64,000 bases of DNA from an uncultured Paraprevotella sp. (GCA_944320765.1 CALUIS010000002.1:1-64000), one strand, 5' to 3'. Positions 8,122-16,768 are shown, counted from the first letter of the stretch. The notes: a model not told the origin generated them from the sequence alone. Made by a program: numbers and translations.

Positions 8122-8337
8122 AAAAAGCAGAGGCGCGGGTTCTTTGCTTACTATCCTGTTGAGGCTCTGGACTGCCTAAAGTACGTAATAAGCAAAGCCC
8201 GCGCCTCATGGTATGATTCGTTCCCGTTTCAGGGGATGAATGTACCATGGACGCGGGCGTTTATGCTCGTTATCCGTACTTTTAGGAATTGTCCAGATTC
8301 CAACAAGGATAAGTCAGCTAAACGCCCTTTCGTTTTT
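8122..8337. other. Mirror-image pair of structured hairpins in the 342-bp gap 8089-8430
   Basis: Hairpin A: GAGGCGCGGG (8130-8139) pairs with 8198-8207, extended by CTTTGCTTA / TAAGCAAAG. Hairpin B: GGGCGTTTA (8255-8263) pairs with TAAACGCCC (8319-8327), with inner TTATCC / GGATAA. Between them is a third hairpin, 8208-8248 (ATGGTA / TACCAT, CCC / GGG). The loop of B on the plus strand and of A on the minus strand carry the same motif: GTACTTT(T)AG, a short stem that differs in sequence but still pairs (GGAAT/ATTCC versus AGGC/GCCT), the constant loop GTCCAG, then CAACA(A)GGAT. Each copy ends outward in a T run (minus 8122-8126; plus 8332-8337). This suggests two divergent structured RNAs, a bidirectional terminator or a palindromic mobile repeat. 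The rest of the gap shows nothing recognisable. Confidence 0.6.
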
Positions 8338-8430
8338 TGCGATGTTGTCCTTTTGTCTCTCGCTTGAGGCTTAAGACGGAGGTAAAGGTAATGGATTTTT
8401 CCGAATGGCGCAAGGTTTTGGAGAAGAATT

Positions 8431-9726
8431 TCATTTCCCGGGCGTTTCCTTCCTCGGGATGCGGAGGACGAAGCGGCTGCCTTTGCCCGGCACGGAGCGC
8501 ACGGAGAGGGTGCCGCGGTGCTGGTAGGCGATTTGCTTGCAGAGGCTCAGGCCGATGCCGGAGCCGTCCGGCTTGGTGGTGAAGAAGGGGACGAAGATGC
8601 GTTCCTGCACGTCGGCAGGGATGCCCGTGCCGTGGTCTTGCACGCTGAGGAGCACCTCGTCGGTGTCCACGTCGCGTTGCAGGGCCACTTCTATCCTGCC
8701 TTCGGGGGCGGATGCCTCGCGGGCGTTCTTCACCAGGTTGATGAGCAACTGTTCCATTTGTCCGCGGTCCGCCCGGAAGGTGAAGCCGGGATAGGGCTGG
8801 TCGAAGGTGATGCGCGGGTCGTGGAACAGCTTCTGCAGGTCGCTGAAAAGGCCGTCTGCCGGAATTGCGGAGTAGGAGGGGGCTGGCAGGCGCGTCAGTT
8901 TCCGGTAGTTTTCCACGAAGTCCAGCAGGCCCTGGCTCCGGTGGTGGATGGCCTGCAGGGCCTGGTGCGTGAGCCGCTGTTGTTCCGGGTCGGACGGTTG
9001 TGTGTAGTCGGCCGATGCCAAGGTCTTGCTCAGCGAGAGGATAGGCGTGAGCGAGTTCATGATTTCATGGGTCAGTACCCGCGTGAGGGTTTTCCACGAT
9101 TCAATCTGCTGTTGTTCCAATACGTGGCGGATGTCGCGCAGCGTGTAGAGGATTTGGAGGCTCGGCCCGAGGGTGAAGCGCGTGAGCGAGAGGAGCAGTT
9201 CGCGGGCCTGTCCGTGCCGTTCCACGGTGACGATGCGGGCTGTGCCGGATGGGAAGTCCAGCCACGTTTCCGGCAGCACGGGGCGCGGTCCCAGTTGCTG
9301 TTCGGCGGCCTGGTTCATCCATAGCACTTCTCCTTTTTCGTCGCACGACACCACGCCGGTGTCCACGTGGTCGAGCAGATGCTTGTAGTATTGCTGTTGT
9401 GCGGTCTCGTCCAGCAGCTGTCTCCGGTAGGCGGCCAGCATGTTCTCGATTTCGCGTTCCAGTTCGGCGGCGTTGGCGGTCCCGTCCGTGTCGAGGACGG
9501 GCAGCTCGTTGGTTACCCCGTTGCTTTTTCTTTGGATGAACGTGCGGAGGATGCGGAGCTGGCGGCTTTGCTTGTGGTGGAGCCAGACGCAGGTGCCGGC
9601 GAACGAGAGGAGGCAGAGCGTGGCGGAGAGCCAGAGGCCCTTCTCCGCGAAGAGGCATGTGCCGGCGGCCGTCAGGAACAGGCCGGCGGCGATGGCGGCG
9701 GGACGGAAGAGGCGGGCGGCTTTCAT
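8431..9726 (-). CDS. NtrY-like sensor histidine kinase
   Basis: 431 residues. Two hydrophobic segments near 10-26 and 31-49 with almost no periplasmic loop, a PAS-like region at about 113-200, HisKA with phospho-acceptor H220 in TRVLTHEIMNSLTPI, and HATPase_c with N334 (INLVKNAREAS), DHGTGIP (364-370) and GSGIGLSL (388-395). It should phosphorylate the sigma-54-type regulator encoded just upstream; the start overlaps that gene's stop by 4 bp, a sign of translational coupling. The short loop suggests sensing in the membrane or cytoplasm. The efflux operon at 16987-25427 is the likely target of the pair, inferred from its control region. Confidence 0.92.
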   Translation of the reverse strand: MKAARLFRPAAIAAGLFLTAAGTCLFAEKGLWLSATLCLLSFAGTCVWLHHKQSRQLRILRTFIQRKSNGVTNELPVLDTDGTANAAELEREIENMLAAYRRQLLDETAQQQYYKHLLDHVDTGVVSCDEKGEVLWMNQAAEQQLGPRPVLPETWLDFPSGTARIVTVERHGQARELLLSLTRFTLGPSLQILYTLRDIRHVLEQQQIESWKTLTRVLTHEIMNSLTPILSLSKTLASADYTQPSDPEQQRLTHQALQAIHHRSQGLLDFVENYRKLTRLPAPSYSAIPADGLFSDLQKLFHDPRITFDQPYPGFTFRADRGQMEQLLINLVKNAREASAPEGRIEVALQRDVDTDEVLLSVQDHGTGIPADVQERIFVPFFTTKPDGSGIGLSLCKQIAYQHRGTLSVRSVPGKGSRFVLRIPRKETPGK

Positions 9727-11087
9727 AGTCCCAGTTTTTCTATTTTGCGGTAAAGGGCGTAGCGCGTGATACCCAGCAGTTCGGCGGCCTGGTTGAGGTG
9801 TCCCCCGCTCAGTTGCAGGGCGCGGCTCACGGCCTGCCGTTCCAGCTCCTGCAGGTTGAGGGTCTCGGGCGCGGCTTTCGCCGGCGTGGGATAGAGCAGG
9901 AAGTCGTCGGCGCGGAGCAGGTCGTCGTGGTTCAGCACGACGGCCCGTTCGATGGCGTGCTGCAGTTCGCGCACGTTGCCCGGCCAGGGGTATTGTTGCA
10001 GCTTGTTGCGGGCGTCCCGGGCGATGCCCTTCACGGGCTTGCGGTATTTCCGGGCGTATTTTTCGAGGAAGAAGTCGGCCAGCAGCTGGATGTCGTGTCC
10101 CCGTTCGCGCAGGGGCGGGATGTGGATTTCCACGGTGTTGATGCGGTAGAAGAGGTCCTGCCGGAAGCGGCCTTCCGCCACCAGGGCGTGCAGGTCGGCG
10201 TTGGTGGCGCAGATGAGGCGCACGTCGATGGGAATCTCTTTCGTCCCGCCCACGCGGACGATGCGCTTTTTCTCCAAGGCCGTCAGCAGTTTGGCCTGTG
10301 CCGAGGGGGAGAGGTTGCCCACCTCGTCGAGGAAGAGGGTGCCGCCGTGGGCCAGTTCCATCCGCCCTTTCTTGCCTTGGTGCGCGTCGGTGAAGGCGCC
10401 CTTCTCATGGCCGAACAGCTCGCTCTCGAACAGCGTGTCCGGCACGGCGCCCACGTCGATGCGCACGAACGGCTCGGCGGCCCGTGCGGAGCGGTCCACG
10501 AGCAGGCGGGCCAGCACGTCCTTGCCCGTCCCGTTCTCGCCGAGGAGCAGCACGTTGACGTCCGTCCCGCCGATTTGTCCGAGGAGGTCGGCCACGCGCT
10601 TCATGCAGTCCGACTCGCCGATGAGCCGGGGGCGGGCCTCTTCCCGTTCCGCGCTGAGGGCCTCCACCCGTTCCTGCAGCCGTGCCGCGTCGGCCTGCAG
10701 GCGGCGCAGCTTCATGGCCGAATGGAGGGTGGCCAGCAGCTTGTCGTTGTCGTAGGGTTTCGACACGAAGTCCGTGGCGCCGGCCTTGATGGCCTGCACG
10801 GCCTTGTCCGTGTCCGCGTAGGCCGTCATCATGATGACCACCGCGCCCGGGTCGAGCTTCAGGATGGCCTGCAGGCACTCCATGCCTTCCTGGCCGCTCA
10901 CGGTGTCGCGGGTGAAGTTCATGTCGAGCAGGACGAGGTCGGGCCGGAAGTCCGTCATGGCGTGTACGAGGCGTTCCGGCGAGCGCATGGTTTTCACTTT
11001 CTCGGCCTTCGGGCGGAGCAGGAGGTTCAGGGCGAGGAGCACGTCCTCGTTGTCGTCGATGATGAGTATTTTTCCTAAGTCGGCCAT
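9723..11087 (-). CDS. NtrC-family sigma-54 response regulator
   Basis: 454 residues. Receiver domain with D55 (LVLLDMNF) and a lysine near 110 (FVSKPYD), AAA+ domain with Walker A GENGTGKD (183-190), the sigma-54 contact loop as GAFTDA (230-235) instead of GAFTGA, Walker B TLFLDEV (250-256), and a C-terminal Fis-type HTH (LNQAAELLGITRYALYRKI). It should activate sigma-54 promoters from distant sites when phosphorylated. Start ATG 11087 (MADLGKILIID) is chosen because the longer frame would begin inside the promoter's -7 box at 11109-11116. It is the first gene of the operon, followed by the kinase. Confidence 0.93.
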   Translation of the reverse strand: MADLGKILIIDDNEDVLLALNLLLRPKAEKVKTMRSPERLVHAMTDFRPDLVLLDMNFTRDTVSGQEGMECLQAILKLDPGAVVIMMTAYADTDKAVQAIKAGATDFVSKPYDNDKLLATLHSAMKLRRLQADAARLQERVEALSAEREEARPRLIGESDCMKRVADLLGQIGGTDVNVLLLGENGTGKDVLARLLVDRSARAAEPFVRIDVGAVPDTLFESELFGHEKGAFTDAHQGKKGRMELAHGGTLFLDEVGNLSPSAQAKLLTALEKKRIVRVGGTKEIPIDVRLICATNADLHALVAEGRFRQDLFYRINTVEIHIPPLRERGHDIQLLADFFLEKYARKYRKPVKGIARDARNKLQQYPWPGNVRELQHAIERAVVLNHDDLLRADDFLLYPTPAKAAPETLNLQELERQAVSRALQLSGGHLNQAAELLGITRYALYRKIEKLGL

Positions 11088-11108
11088 GTCTGTCGTTGTT
11101 GTCGGGGG

Positions 11109-11139
11109 CAAAAGTAAGCATACTCCTCCGGATTTCCAA
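11109..11139 (-). promoter_or_regulatory. Bacteroides-type promoter of the two-component operon
   Basis: TTGG (11136-11139), 19-bp spacer, TACTTTTG (11109-11116), about 20 bp before the regulator's ATG at 11087. It overlaps the alternative upstream start codon and so decides the start. Confidence 0.7.
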
Positions 11140-11590
11140 GGCTTTTTGTTTCATTTTGTCAAAACGTCAAAACCGCCCCCGCAAGAATCGCGCGGACGGG
11201 GCCGGGGCGGAGGCCGCGTGGAAATACGCGATTCTCGTGCGTCCGGGGCCGTTCGATGTGTAAGCGGAAAGGGGCGTTTGCCTTTCCGTTTGCCGGCGGG
11301 GGAGGGGGCTTCCGCGCCGGGCGGGCGGGGGCGCATCGGCTTTTTGGGGGAAAGGACGTGCAAAATGACAATCGGGTTTTGAACGCGTAGAGGCTCCGGT
11401 TAGGTGGGAAAAGGCGTCCGAAGCCCCGCTTTTCCCGGTTTCCAGCCGTCCGGAAAATCGCTTTGCGGCAAGAAATTTATCGCTTTGCGGCAAGAAATAA
11501 ATTTCTTTCAGCAAAGAAATTCTTTTTTGTGCGCACAAAAAAGACGGAAAGTCCGGAGAAATGCTTCATACGTGCAGTTCTCCGGACTGT
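11140..11590. repeat. 591-bp gap holding direct repeats and several palindromes
   Basis: No convincing gene lies between 11112 and 11702. The gap contains a GC-rich inverted repeat GAATCGCG (11185-11192) / CGCGATTC (11227-11234); a 20-bp exact direct repeat beginning ATCGCTTTGCGGCAAG at 11457 and again at 11479; a hairpin ATTTCTTT / AAAGAAAT at 11501-11520; and a perfect 22-bp palindrome centred on GTGCGCAC at 11522-11543. The GTGCG half-site recurs in the palindromes upstream of the efflux operon. Role unknown; it may be a regulatory or RNA-structured region between the two-component operon and the lipoprotein operon. Confidence 0.6.
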
Positions 11591-11595
11591 TTTTT
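11551..11595. terminator. Terminator after the lipoprotein operon, possibly bidirectional
   Basis: GTCCGGAGAA (11551-11560) pairs perfectly with TTCTCCGGAC (11578-11587). T-rich sequence follows on both strands (plus 11590-11595; minus a weaker run near 11536-11543). The useful direction here is minus, about 115 bp after the propeller lipoprotein. Confidence 0.65.
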
Positions 11596-11702
11596 AACAT
11601 TCCGCGGTTTTTCTGTCACTTCTCAGGCTGTGCGTGGGATTCAGGAATCCGGGATTTTCTTTCTTTTTGCAAGCATTTCCGTCCGTTCCCTGACGTTTTG
11701 CA

Positions 11703-14129
11703 TCAGGGCTGCACCTCTATGCTGGAGCGGTACAGGTTCAGCCGCACGAGGGTATGGTTCGTGAGGTCCATGCTCCAGAAGCTTTCAGCATCGAGCGGGT
11801 CTTGGTAGAGGCCTTGCAACTTTCCGGGCCGCCCGTTGACGGTGCGCAGGCTGACGGAGCGTTCGGCCTTTTCCGGCAGGATGCGTCTTGTGGATTCTGG
11901 CGCTTGTGCGCCGGCCAGTGCCGTGCGGCTGAAGAGGTCCAGCGAGCCGTCCTGGCGGGTGACGTACACCTTGCGCTCCGTGACGAGCAGGCCGGTGGGG
12001 CGGTAGGCCAGGGGGAGCGACCGGTCGCGCAGGTCCTGTTGCTTCCAGTATTGCCCGGCCTGCACGTAGGAGTCGGCGAGCGACGGGTCGATGCGGTGGA
12101 TGCCTTGGAACGAACCGTTGTAGTCGGTCAGGTAGATGCCGCCGTCCACGGGGTCCACGGCCCATTGGGCGGGCTGGTGGCCGGAGTGGGTCATCTTCTG
12201 GTTGTCGCGGGTCACGCAGGAAATCTCCTGGTAGTTGCCGGACGTGAGGTCCTTATATAAATAGGTGTCCAGGCTCATGTCGTCGCGCACCAGCAGGTAG
12301 TCCCTTGCGGGGAGCACCGCGCCGCTGCCGCTCAGGCGGTTCCGCGTGTAGGCCGCGGCTTCGCCCCATTGGCCGATGCGGGTGACGTAGACGGGGCGGG
12401 CGGGGTCGGAAAGGTCGAAGATGTCCACGCACGACTGGCGGCGCGACACGTAGAGCCGTCCGTCCGTCCCGTCCACGGCCACGTTGTCGATGCAGTCCGG
12501 GCGGTCGGCAGTCCCGCTGAAGCTCAGGGTCTGCCCGTTGAAGGTCCATTCGGACAGGCGTGCCGCCACTTCTTTCCGTTCCCGGTCGTAGATGATGAGG
12601 GCGGGGGTGTCGGCATGGTTGTCGGCCACCACCGCGTAGCGGGTGCCGAGGAAGGCCATTCCGCCGTTGGGGAGGAACTCCCCGTCGGCCAGTCCGAAGT
12701 CGGCCGCCTGCCACACCTCGCACACGTAGGGCGTCTCGTATTCAATCACGCTTCCGCCCCCGGGACGGACGGTCACGGCCATCTCCAACTGTCCGGCCCT
12801 CAGCCGCAGGGTGGCGGCTTGCAGGTCCTCGCTCGCGTAGCCGTCCTTGAGGCTGAGGCAGACGGCGGCCCGCACACCCTGTGCGCCTTGTGCGGCCGAT
12901 GCCTCCAGCCATCCGGGCATTCCGGACAGCGTCCACCCGTCGCCGGCCGAGGTCAGGATTTGCAGCCCGTCGCTTTTCCCGGCGGCTACGTGCAGTTCCG
13001 TTTTGTCCGTGGCCAGGTAGTTTCCTGCGTCATACACCACGTGGGCCAGCCCTTCGGCTTCGGGCCGCAGCTCCAGCGTGGCGTGGATGTTTTCCGGCTC
13101 GCGGGCGTAGGCCTCCTCCGGCGTGTCGTAGCCCGCCCGTGCCACTTGGGTGATGTTCAGGATGTAGTGCCGGTTGCGGAGCAGGTCGGCGAAGTTGAGG
13201 CGGTACCATGAGATGCGGTCGCTGCCCCCGTAGTATCCGCCGATGAGGAACGTGGTGTTCCATGCGCCTTCGGCGTCCGATTCCGGCACGATGATTTTTC
13301 CGCGCAGGGCGTCGGCCGGCGCGGTGCCGTCCGTCAGCAGCGATGTCAGTCCGGCGCCGGCCGCCACGGTCGCTTCTTTCACCGTGTATTCGTTGAGCGT
13401 CTGCCCGCCCGTCTGCCTTTCCGTCCATTCAAAGTGTCCGGGGGCGGGGGCGGCACAGCCTTTGGACGGCACGTCGCACACCTTCACGCAGGCCAGCTTG
13501 AAACCGTCCACCCCGAAAGCCTCCGTGGCGTTCCCGTTCAGCACCACGTCCACGGTGGATACGGCGCGGAGCAGCGACACGCGGTTCAGGCCTTGCGCGG
13601 CCGACGTGGCGTCGTAGCCGTCCGGTGTCTCTCCCCACATGGGGAAGGGGGCCGACGGGTGGGCCGTCCAGTCGATGTTCTCGAATTCGATTTCGCGGTG
13701 CAGGTCGTCTTTCCGTCCGACGCGCCCTTCTTCCACGGCCCGGGCCACCTCGTCGTGCAGATTGGCGAAGAACACGAAGCGCAGCCCTTGGGCCTCGGAC
13801 GGGTCCAAAGGCAACCGGTAGAGCCATTTGCCGCCTCCGTCGACGGAGTAGAGTTCGCCCGCCGGGTAATAGTGACGGAAACTGCCGTCGGCGGCGAACG
13901 CCAGCACGTCGAGGGTTTGTATCTGGTTTTCCCGCTTCATGGCGGAAGTGCGGGCCTGTGGAACCGCGGTTCCGGACAGCGGAAGGTTCACTTCAAAAGT
14001 GACGTTCCCTGCTTGCTGTGCGGCCGGCGCCGTCAAGTCGTCGGCCTGGCAGGCGGCCAGGAAGAGCAGTCCGGCGGCCAGGCACAAGCCTGCCAGACGC
14101 TTGCGATAGGATTTATGTCTGTTCATCAT
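11703..14129 (-). CDS. Lipoprotein with fimbrillin-like N-terminus, BACON-like region and beta-propeller
   Basis: 808 residues. Lipobox LLFLAAC with C27 predicts lipid anchoring. The N-terminal third resembles FimB/Mfa-like minor fimbrial proteins (TLDVLAFAADGSFRHYY, AVSTVDVVLNGN). A BACON-like module lies around 365-450 (SAGDGWTLSGMPGWLEASA). The C-terminal half is a propeller of repeated beta blades (RYAVVADNHADTPALIIYD, DGRLYVSRRQSCVDIFDLSD). It starts 6 bp after the metzincin-type lipoprotein, so the two are co-translated. Likely surface-exposed. Ligand unknown; the propeller could bind a partner, glycan or the protease product. Confidence 0.72.
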   Translation of the reverse strand: MMNRHKSYRKRLAGLCLAAGLLFLAACQADDLTAPAAQQAGNVTFEVNLPLSGTAVPQARTSAMKRENQIQTLDVLAFAADGSFRHYYPAGELYSVDGGGKWLYRLPLDPSEAQGLRFVFFANLHDEVARAVEEGRVGRKDDLHREIEFENIDWTAHPSAPFPMWGETPDGYDATSAAQGLNRVSLLRAVSTVDVVLNGNATEAFGVDGFKLACVKVCDVPSKGCAAPAPGHFEWTERQTGGQTLNEYTVKEATVAAGAGLTSLLTDGTAPADALRGKIIVPESDAEGAWNTTFLIGGYYGGSDRISWYRLNFADLLRNRHYILNITQVARAGYDTPEEAYAREPENIHATLELRPEAEGLAHVVYDAGNYLATDKTELHVAAGKSDGLQILTSAGDGWTLSGMPGWLEASAAQGAQGVRAAVCLSLKDGYASEDLQAATLRLRAGQLEMAVTVRPGGGSVIEYETPYVCEVWQAADFGLADGEFLPNGGMAFLGTRYAVVADNHADTPALIIYDRERKEVAARLSEWTFNGQTLSFSGTADRPDCIDNVAVDGTDGRLYVSRRQSCVDIFDLSDPARPVYVTRIGQWGEAAAYTRNRLSGSGAVLPARDYLLVRDDMSLDTYLYKDLTSGNYQEISCVTRDNQKMTHSGHQPAQWAVDPVDGGIYLTDYNGSFQGIHRIDPSLADSYVQAGQYWKQQDLRDRSLPLAYRPTGLLVTERKVYVTRQDGSLDLFSRTALAGAQAPESTRRILPEKAERSVSLRTVNGRPGKLQGLYQDPLDAESFWSMDLTNHTLVRLNLYRSSIEVQP

Positions 14130-14135
14130 CGTTCG

Positions 14136-16466
14136 TTATAAGTTATATAGGTTCGGATTGCTTTTGCTGTCCAGATAGTCCGGCGAGTTGACGGGCAGTT
14201 CCTGCATGTGTTTCAGGTAGAGGTTGCTCATCAGCTCCTGCGACCACGCCCCGTTGGTGAAACTGCTGCTGTGGTTATAGCCCAGCACGTGTCCCAGCTC
14301 GTGGAACATGACGGTGGCGGCTCCCCAGTCGGTGTAGTGGTTCAGCCACCGTCTTTCATCGAGCCCGAACACTCCGGGGCCTCCCAGTCCGGCCGCATGG
14401 AACGGGTAGACCAGTCCCACTTTGAGGGTGCGGGCTTCACGCATCTGCCGCATCGCCCGGTCGGCCGTCACGGGGTCGCCCGTCCCACCATTGCCGTAGA
14501 GTTTGTCTTCGTTGTCCCGTATGAGCTGTTCGTGTTCCGGCATGTCGTTGAGGTAGCAGATGTTGAGGAACACGGCCACCGCTTCCCGGCAATGTACGGG
14601 GCGTATGCCCATCCAGTTCGGGGAGGGTCCTCCGTCCGGTTTCGCGGGGTCGCCGCCATAGAGGTCGAAGTAGATGTCCCAACCGTGCTTGATTTTCTGC
14701 AACGTGCGCCAGTAGTCGCAGTACGACGTGGCCCGCAGGCTGAGCCTGTCGTCGGGGAAGTAAGGATTCTTGCGGATGGTCACCGACTTGCCCGAGGCCG
14801 TCCGGAAAGTGCAGTCGCGGGAGAGGAAGGGCAACTCCTTGTAGAAGTCCACGAAGGGCGGCACTTCCTCCAGCCGTGCCAGCAGGAACTCCTCCTCCGA
14901 CAGGCCGGGGACACTGGCCCAGATTTCCACGTCCTCCAGCTTGCGCGGGGAGTAGAAGCGTAGGTGCAGCTGCCCGTTCACGACATCCGTTTGCAGCGGC
15001 TGTGCCGTGTTGAAGCTCCGTTGCTCTTTGTTGCAGTACACCGAGGCCGGTTCGTCGTCCTGCAGGATGCGCAACACCTCCGGCGCGTTGGCCTCGTCTG
15101 CCGATATGTCCATCACATCGTCCTGTACGGTTGCCATGGCGGCCTGCCGCACGGTGACCCATTTCCGCAGGTTGCCTGCCGCGAAGCAGAGCGTGCCGCT
15201 ACGTTCTGCTGTGGTGGCCGGCGCGGACAGCCGTATGTTGGTGGTGCCTTGCGGGGCCGAGGTCACATCGGGCGTCAGCCAGCCGGGCCACTCCGCCAGC
15301 GTCCATCCGCCGGGGTGCGTGGCCTGTACCCGCAGGGTGGCCTGTCCGCCTTCGAGCGGCAAGGTGAGGCGGTCGGAACTCAGCGAAAACGCCTCTTGCC
15401 CGAACCGTATCTCGTCCAGCCGGTTCTCCTCCCAGCTTTGCACGTTGAGTCCGTGGTCCACCAGCAGCTCGAAGGTGTAGTAGGTACCGGCCTCGAAGCG
15501 GCGGTCGCGTATCTGGTTGCCGGAGAAGGCCAGCGTCTTGTACAATGCCTCCGTGGTTTCCACTTCAAAAGTGAACTCCACGTCTTCGGTGGAGTTGGGC
15601 AGCAGGGCGGCATAAGCCGACAGCTCGCCTTGCCCGGGGAGGGTGTAATACGCATGTCCGTTGTCCCGGAGCTGCACGGCCAGCGTGCCGTAGGAACCGT
15701 TCGCCATGGCCACGCTGTCGCACGACACGTAGTAGGAGCATTGGGGACGGAAGTAGGCCGTGCTGCCGTCCTTTTTCCGCGCATGGATGCTGACGCGCTT
15801 CACCTCGATGGGGTTCAACTGGCGGTTCAGCACGCGGAAGCGCAGCAGGCTGGTGCGGTGGGTCAGGCTGAAGTCGGGCAGCCTCACGTAGCCGCCTTCC
15901 TGGGTCGGTCCGCCAGCTGTCCCATTCCGGTCAATGTCTATCCGTCCTGAGGTCATCAGCATATAGCGGCTGAGGTGGCGTGTCGTGGTGCTTTCCTGCA
16001 CCTGGGTGGATGGGAAGCTGTATTTGTAGGTCGCTCCCAGGTCTTTGTCGTCTCCCCGGTCCGGTGTCGACGGGAAGAACGCGCTGTAGTCTTTGGCGTT
16101 GTGCAGCAGATAGGGGACCATGAATGAGTTGACGTCATTCTCGTCCGTCTCGTCCAGATTCACCTGGAACACCGCTGTCTTCTGTCCTTCCGATTCGGTC
16201 GAGGCGCAGAATGTGGCCGTATACGTGGCGCCGAAGCCGCTCATCTGGCTGTCGATGACCATCAGGCTGTCTGTGGCGTTCCAGAAGAATCCGCCTTTCT
16301 CGTTGACGTAGGCCCGCCCTTTGGCCGTTCCGCCCGGCATGGAGCCTCTGAGCAGCAGTCCGGCAGGCTTTTCCTGTGGCGTGGACTGCATGTCGTCCAG
16401 TTCCTCCCGGCATCCGGCCAGTCCGGCCAGCAGGGCCAACCCTAATATCTTTCCGGTTGTTTTCAT
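14136..16466 (-). CDS. Lipoprotein with fimbrillin/BACON modules and a C-terminal metzincin-type protease domain
   Basis: 776 residues. Lipobox GLAGC (C19). The N-terminal part is fimbrillin-like (GRAYVNEKGGFFWNATDSLM, HRTSLLRFRVLN). A BACON-like module lies near 365-435 (GGWTLAEWPGWLTPDVT). The C-terminus carries the full zinc motif HELGHVLGYNH (H722, E723, H726, G729, H732) with a possible Met-turn M746 (SQELMSN), which is the metzincin signature HExxHxxGxxH. Probably a secreted, lipid-anchored metalloprotease. Substrate unknown. The operon order is 57-aa peptide, this gene, propeller lipoprotein. The architecture is not one I recognise as a described system. Confidence 0.75.
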   Translation of the reverse strand: MKTTGKILGLALLAGLAGCREELDDMQSTPQEKPAGLLLRGSMPGGTAKGRAYVNEKGGFFWNATDSLMVIDSQMSGFGATYTATFCASTESEGQKTAVFQVNLDETDENDVNSFMVPYLLHNAKDYSAFFPSTPDRGDDKDLGATYKYSFPSTQVQESTTTRHLSRYMLMTSGRIDIDRNGTAGGPTQEGGYVRLPDFSLTHRTSLLRFRVLNRQLNPIEVKRVSIHARKKDGSTAYFRPQCSYYVSCDSVAMANGSYGTLAVQLRDNGHAYYTLPGQGELSAYAALLPNSTEDVEFTFEVETTEALYKTLAFSGNQIRDRRFEAGTYYTFELLVDHGLNVQSWEENRLDEIRFGQEAFSLSSDRLTLPLEGGQATLRVQATHPGGWTLAEWPGWLTPDVTSAPQGTTNIRLSAPATTAERSGTLCFAAGNLRKWVTVRQAAMATVQDDVMDISADEANAPEVLRILQDDEPASVYCNKEQRSFNTAQPLQTDVVNGQLHLRFYSPRKLEDVEIWASVPGLSEEEFLLARLEEVPPFVDFYKELPFLSRDCTFRTASGKSVTIRKNPYFPDDRLSLRATSYCDYWRTLQKIKHGWDIYFDLYGGDPAKPDGGPSPNWMGIRPVHCREAVAVFLNICYLNDMPEHEQLIRDNEDKLYGNGGTGDPVTADRAMRQMREARTLKVGLVYPFHAAGLGGPGVFGLDERRWLNHYTDWGAATVMFHELGHVLGYNHSSSFTNGAWSQELMSNLYLKHMQELPVNSPDYLDSKSNPNLYNL

Positions 16467-16508
16467 GTCGTTGAAGTTTTGTGGGTTAAAAGTTTGTGGC
16501 CCGCAGGG

Positions 16509-16682
16509 CTATTCCCAACCGTTCCGGGGAGAGCCGCTTCTGCCGTAATAGCCTCCGTCGAGGAAGTCTTTCCCGTCTTGTCCTGAGGCGGCCATCAGGT
16601 GTATGGCCTCCAGCCGCATCGTGTGTACTTCCGGTGTCTTGTAGTTTCTCTTTTTACCTTTCATTTTCGTTAGTTTTTTCAT
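16509..16682 (-). CDS. 57-residue leader-type peptide of the lipoprotein operon
   Basis: A short frame from ATG 16682 to TAG 16509. It begins with a basic stretch (MKKLTKMKGKKRNYKTPEVH) and continues TMRLEAIHLMAASGQDG, ending in a Gly/Tyr-rich acidic tail (GGYYGRSGSPRNGWE). Peptides of this pattern (basic start, Y-x-x-P, then L/M-A-A-S-G and a glycine-rich end) are common in front of fimbrillin-like operons in Bacteroidales; their function is unknown. It lies 42 bp upstream of the metzincin lipoprotein, behind a good Bacteroides-type promoter, so it is very likely expressed. Confidence 0.7.
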   Translation of the reverse strand: MKKLTKMKGKKRNYKTPEVHTMRLEAIHLMAASGQDGKDFLDGGYYGRSGSPRNGWE

Positions 16683-16735
16683 TTTGCGTTTAGTTAGTCA
16701 CAGAATATATGAGATCTCACTTTTTGTAATCGCTA

Positions 16736-16768
16736 CAAAGATATACGCATTACCGTGTTCGGCGGAAA
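16736..16768 (-). promoter_or_regulatory. Bacteroides-type promoter of the peptide/lipoprotein operon
   Basis: TTTC (16765-16768), 21-bp spacer, TATCTTTG (16736-16743), about 54 bp upstream of the 57-aa peptide start at 16682. It points away from the efflux operon. Confidence 0.65.

Noticed and set aside
7750..8367. 205-codon plus-strand frame over the hairpin pair
   Set aside because: It is open through the BspA-like gene antisense and through the hairpins; structure and covariation explain the sequence better than a protein.
11345..11362. GG-N10-GC on the plus strand resembling a sigma-54 promoter
   Set aside because: The -12 TTGC and -24 TGGCA are poor and no plus-strand gene follows.
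11167..11538. 123-codon minus-strand frame in the repeat-rich gap
   Set aside because: Basic, proline-rich translation running through palindromes and repeats and across the promoter of the regulator gene; no start signal.
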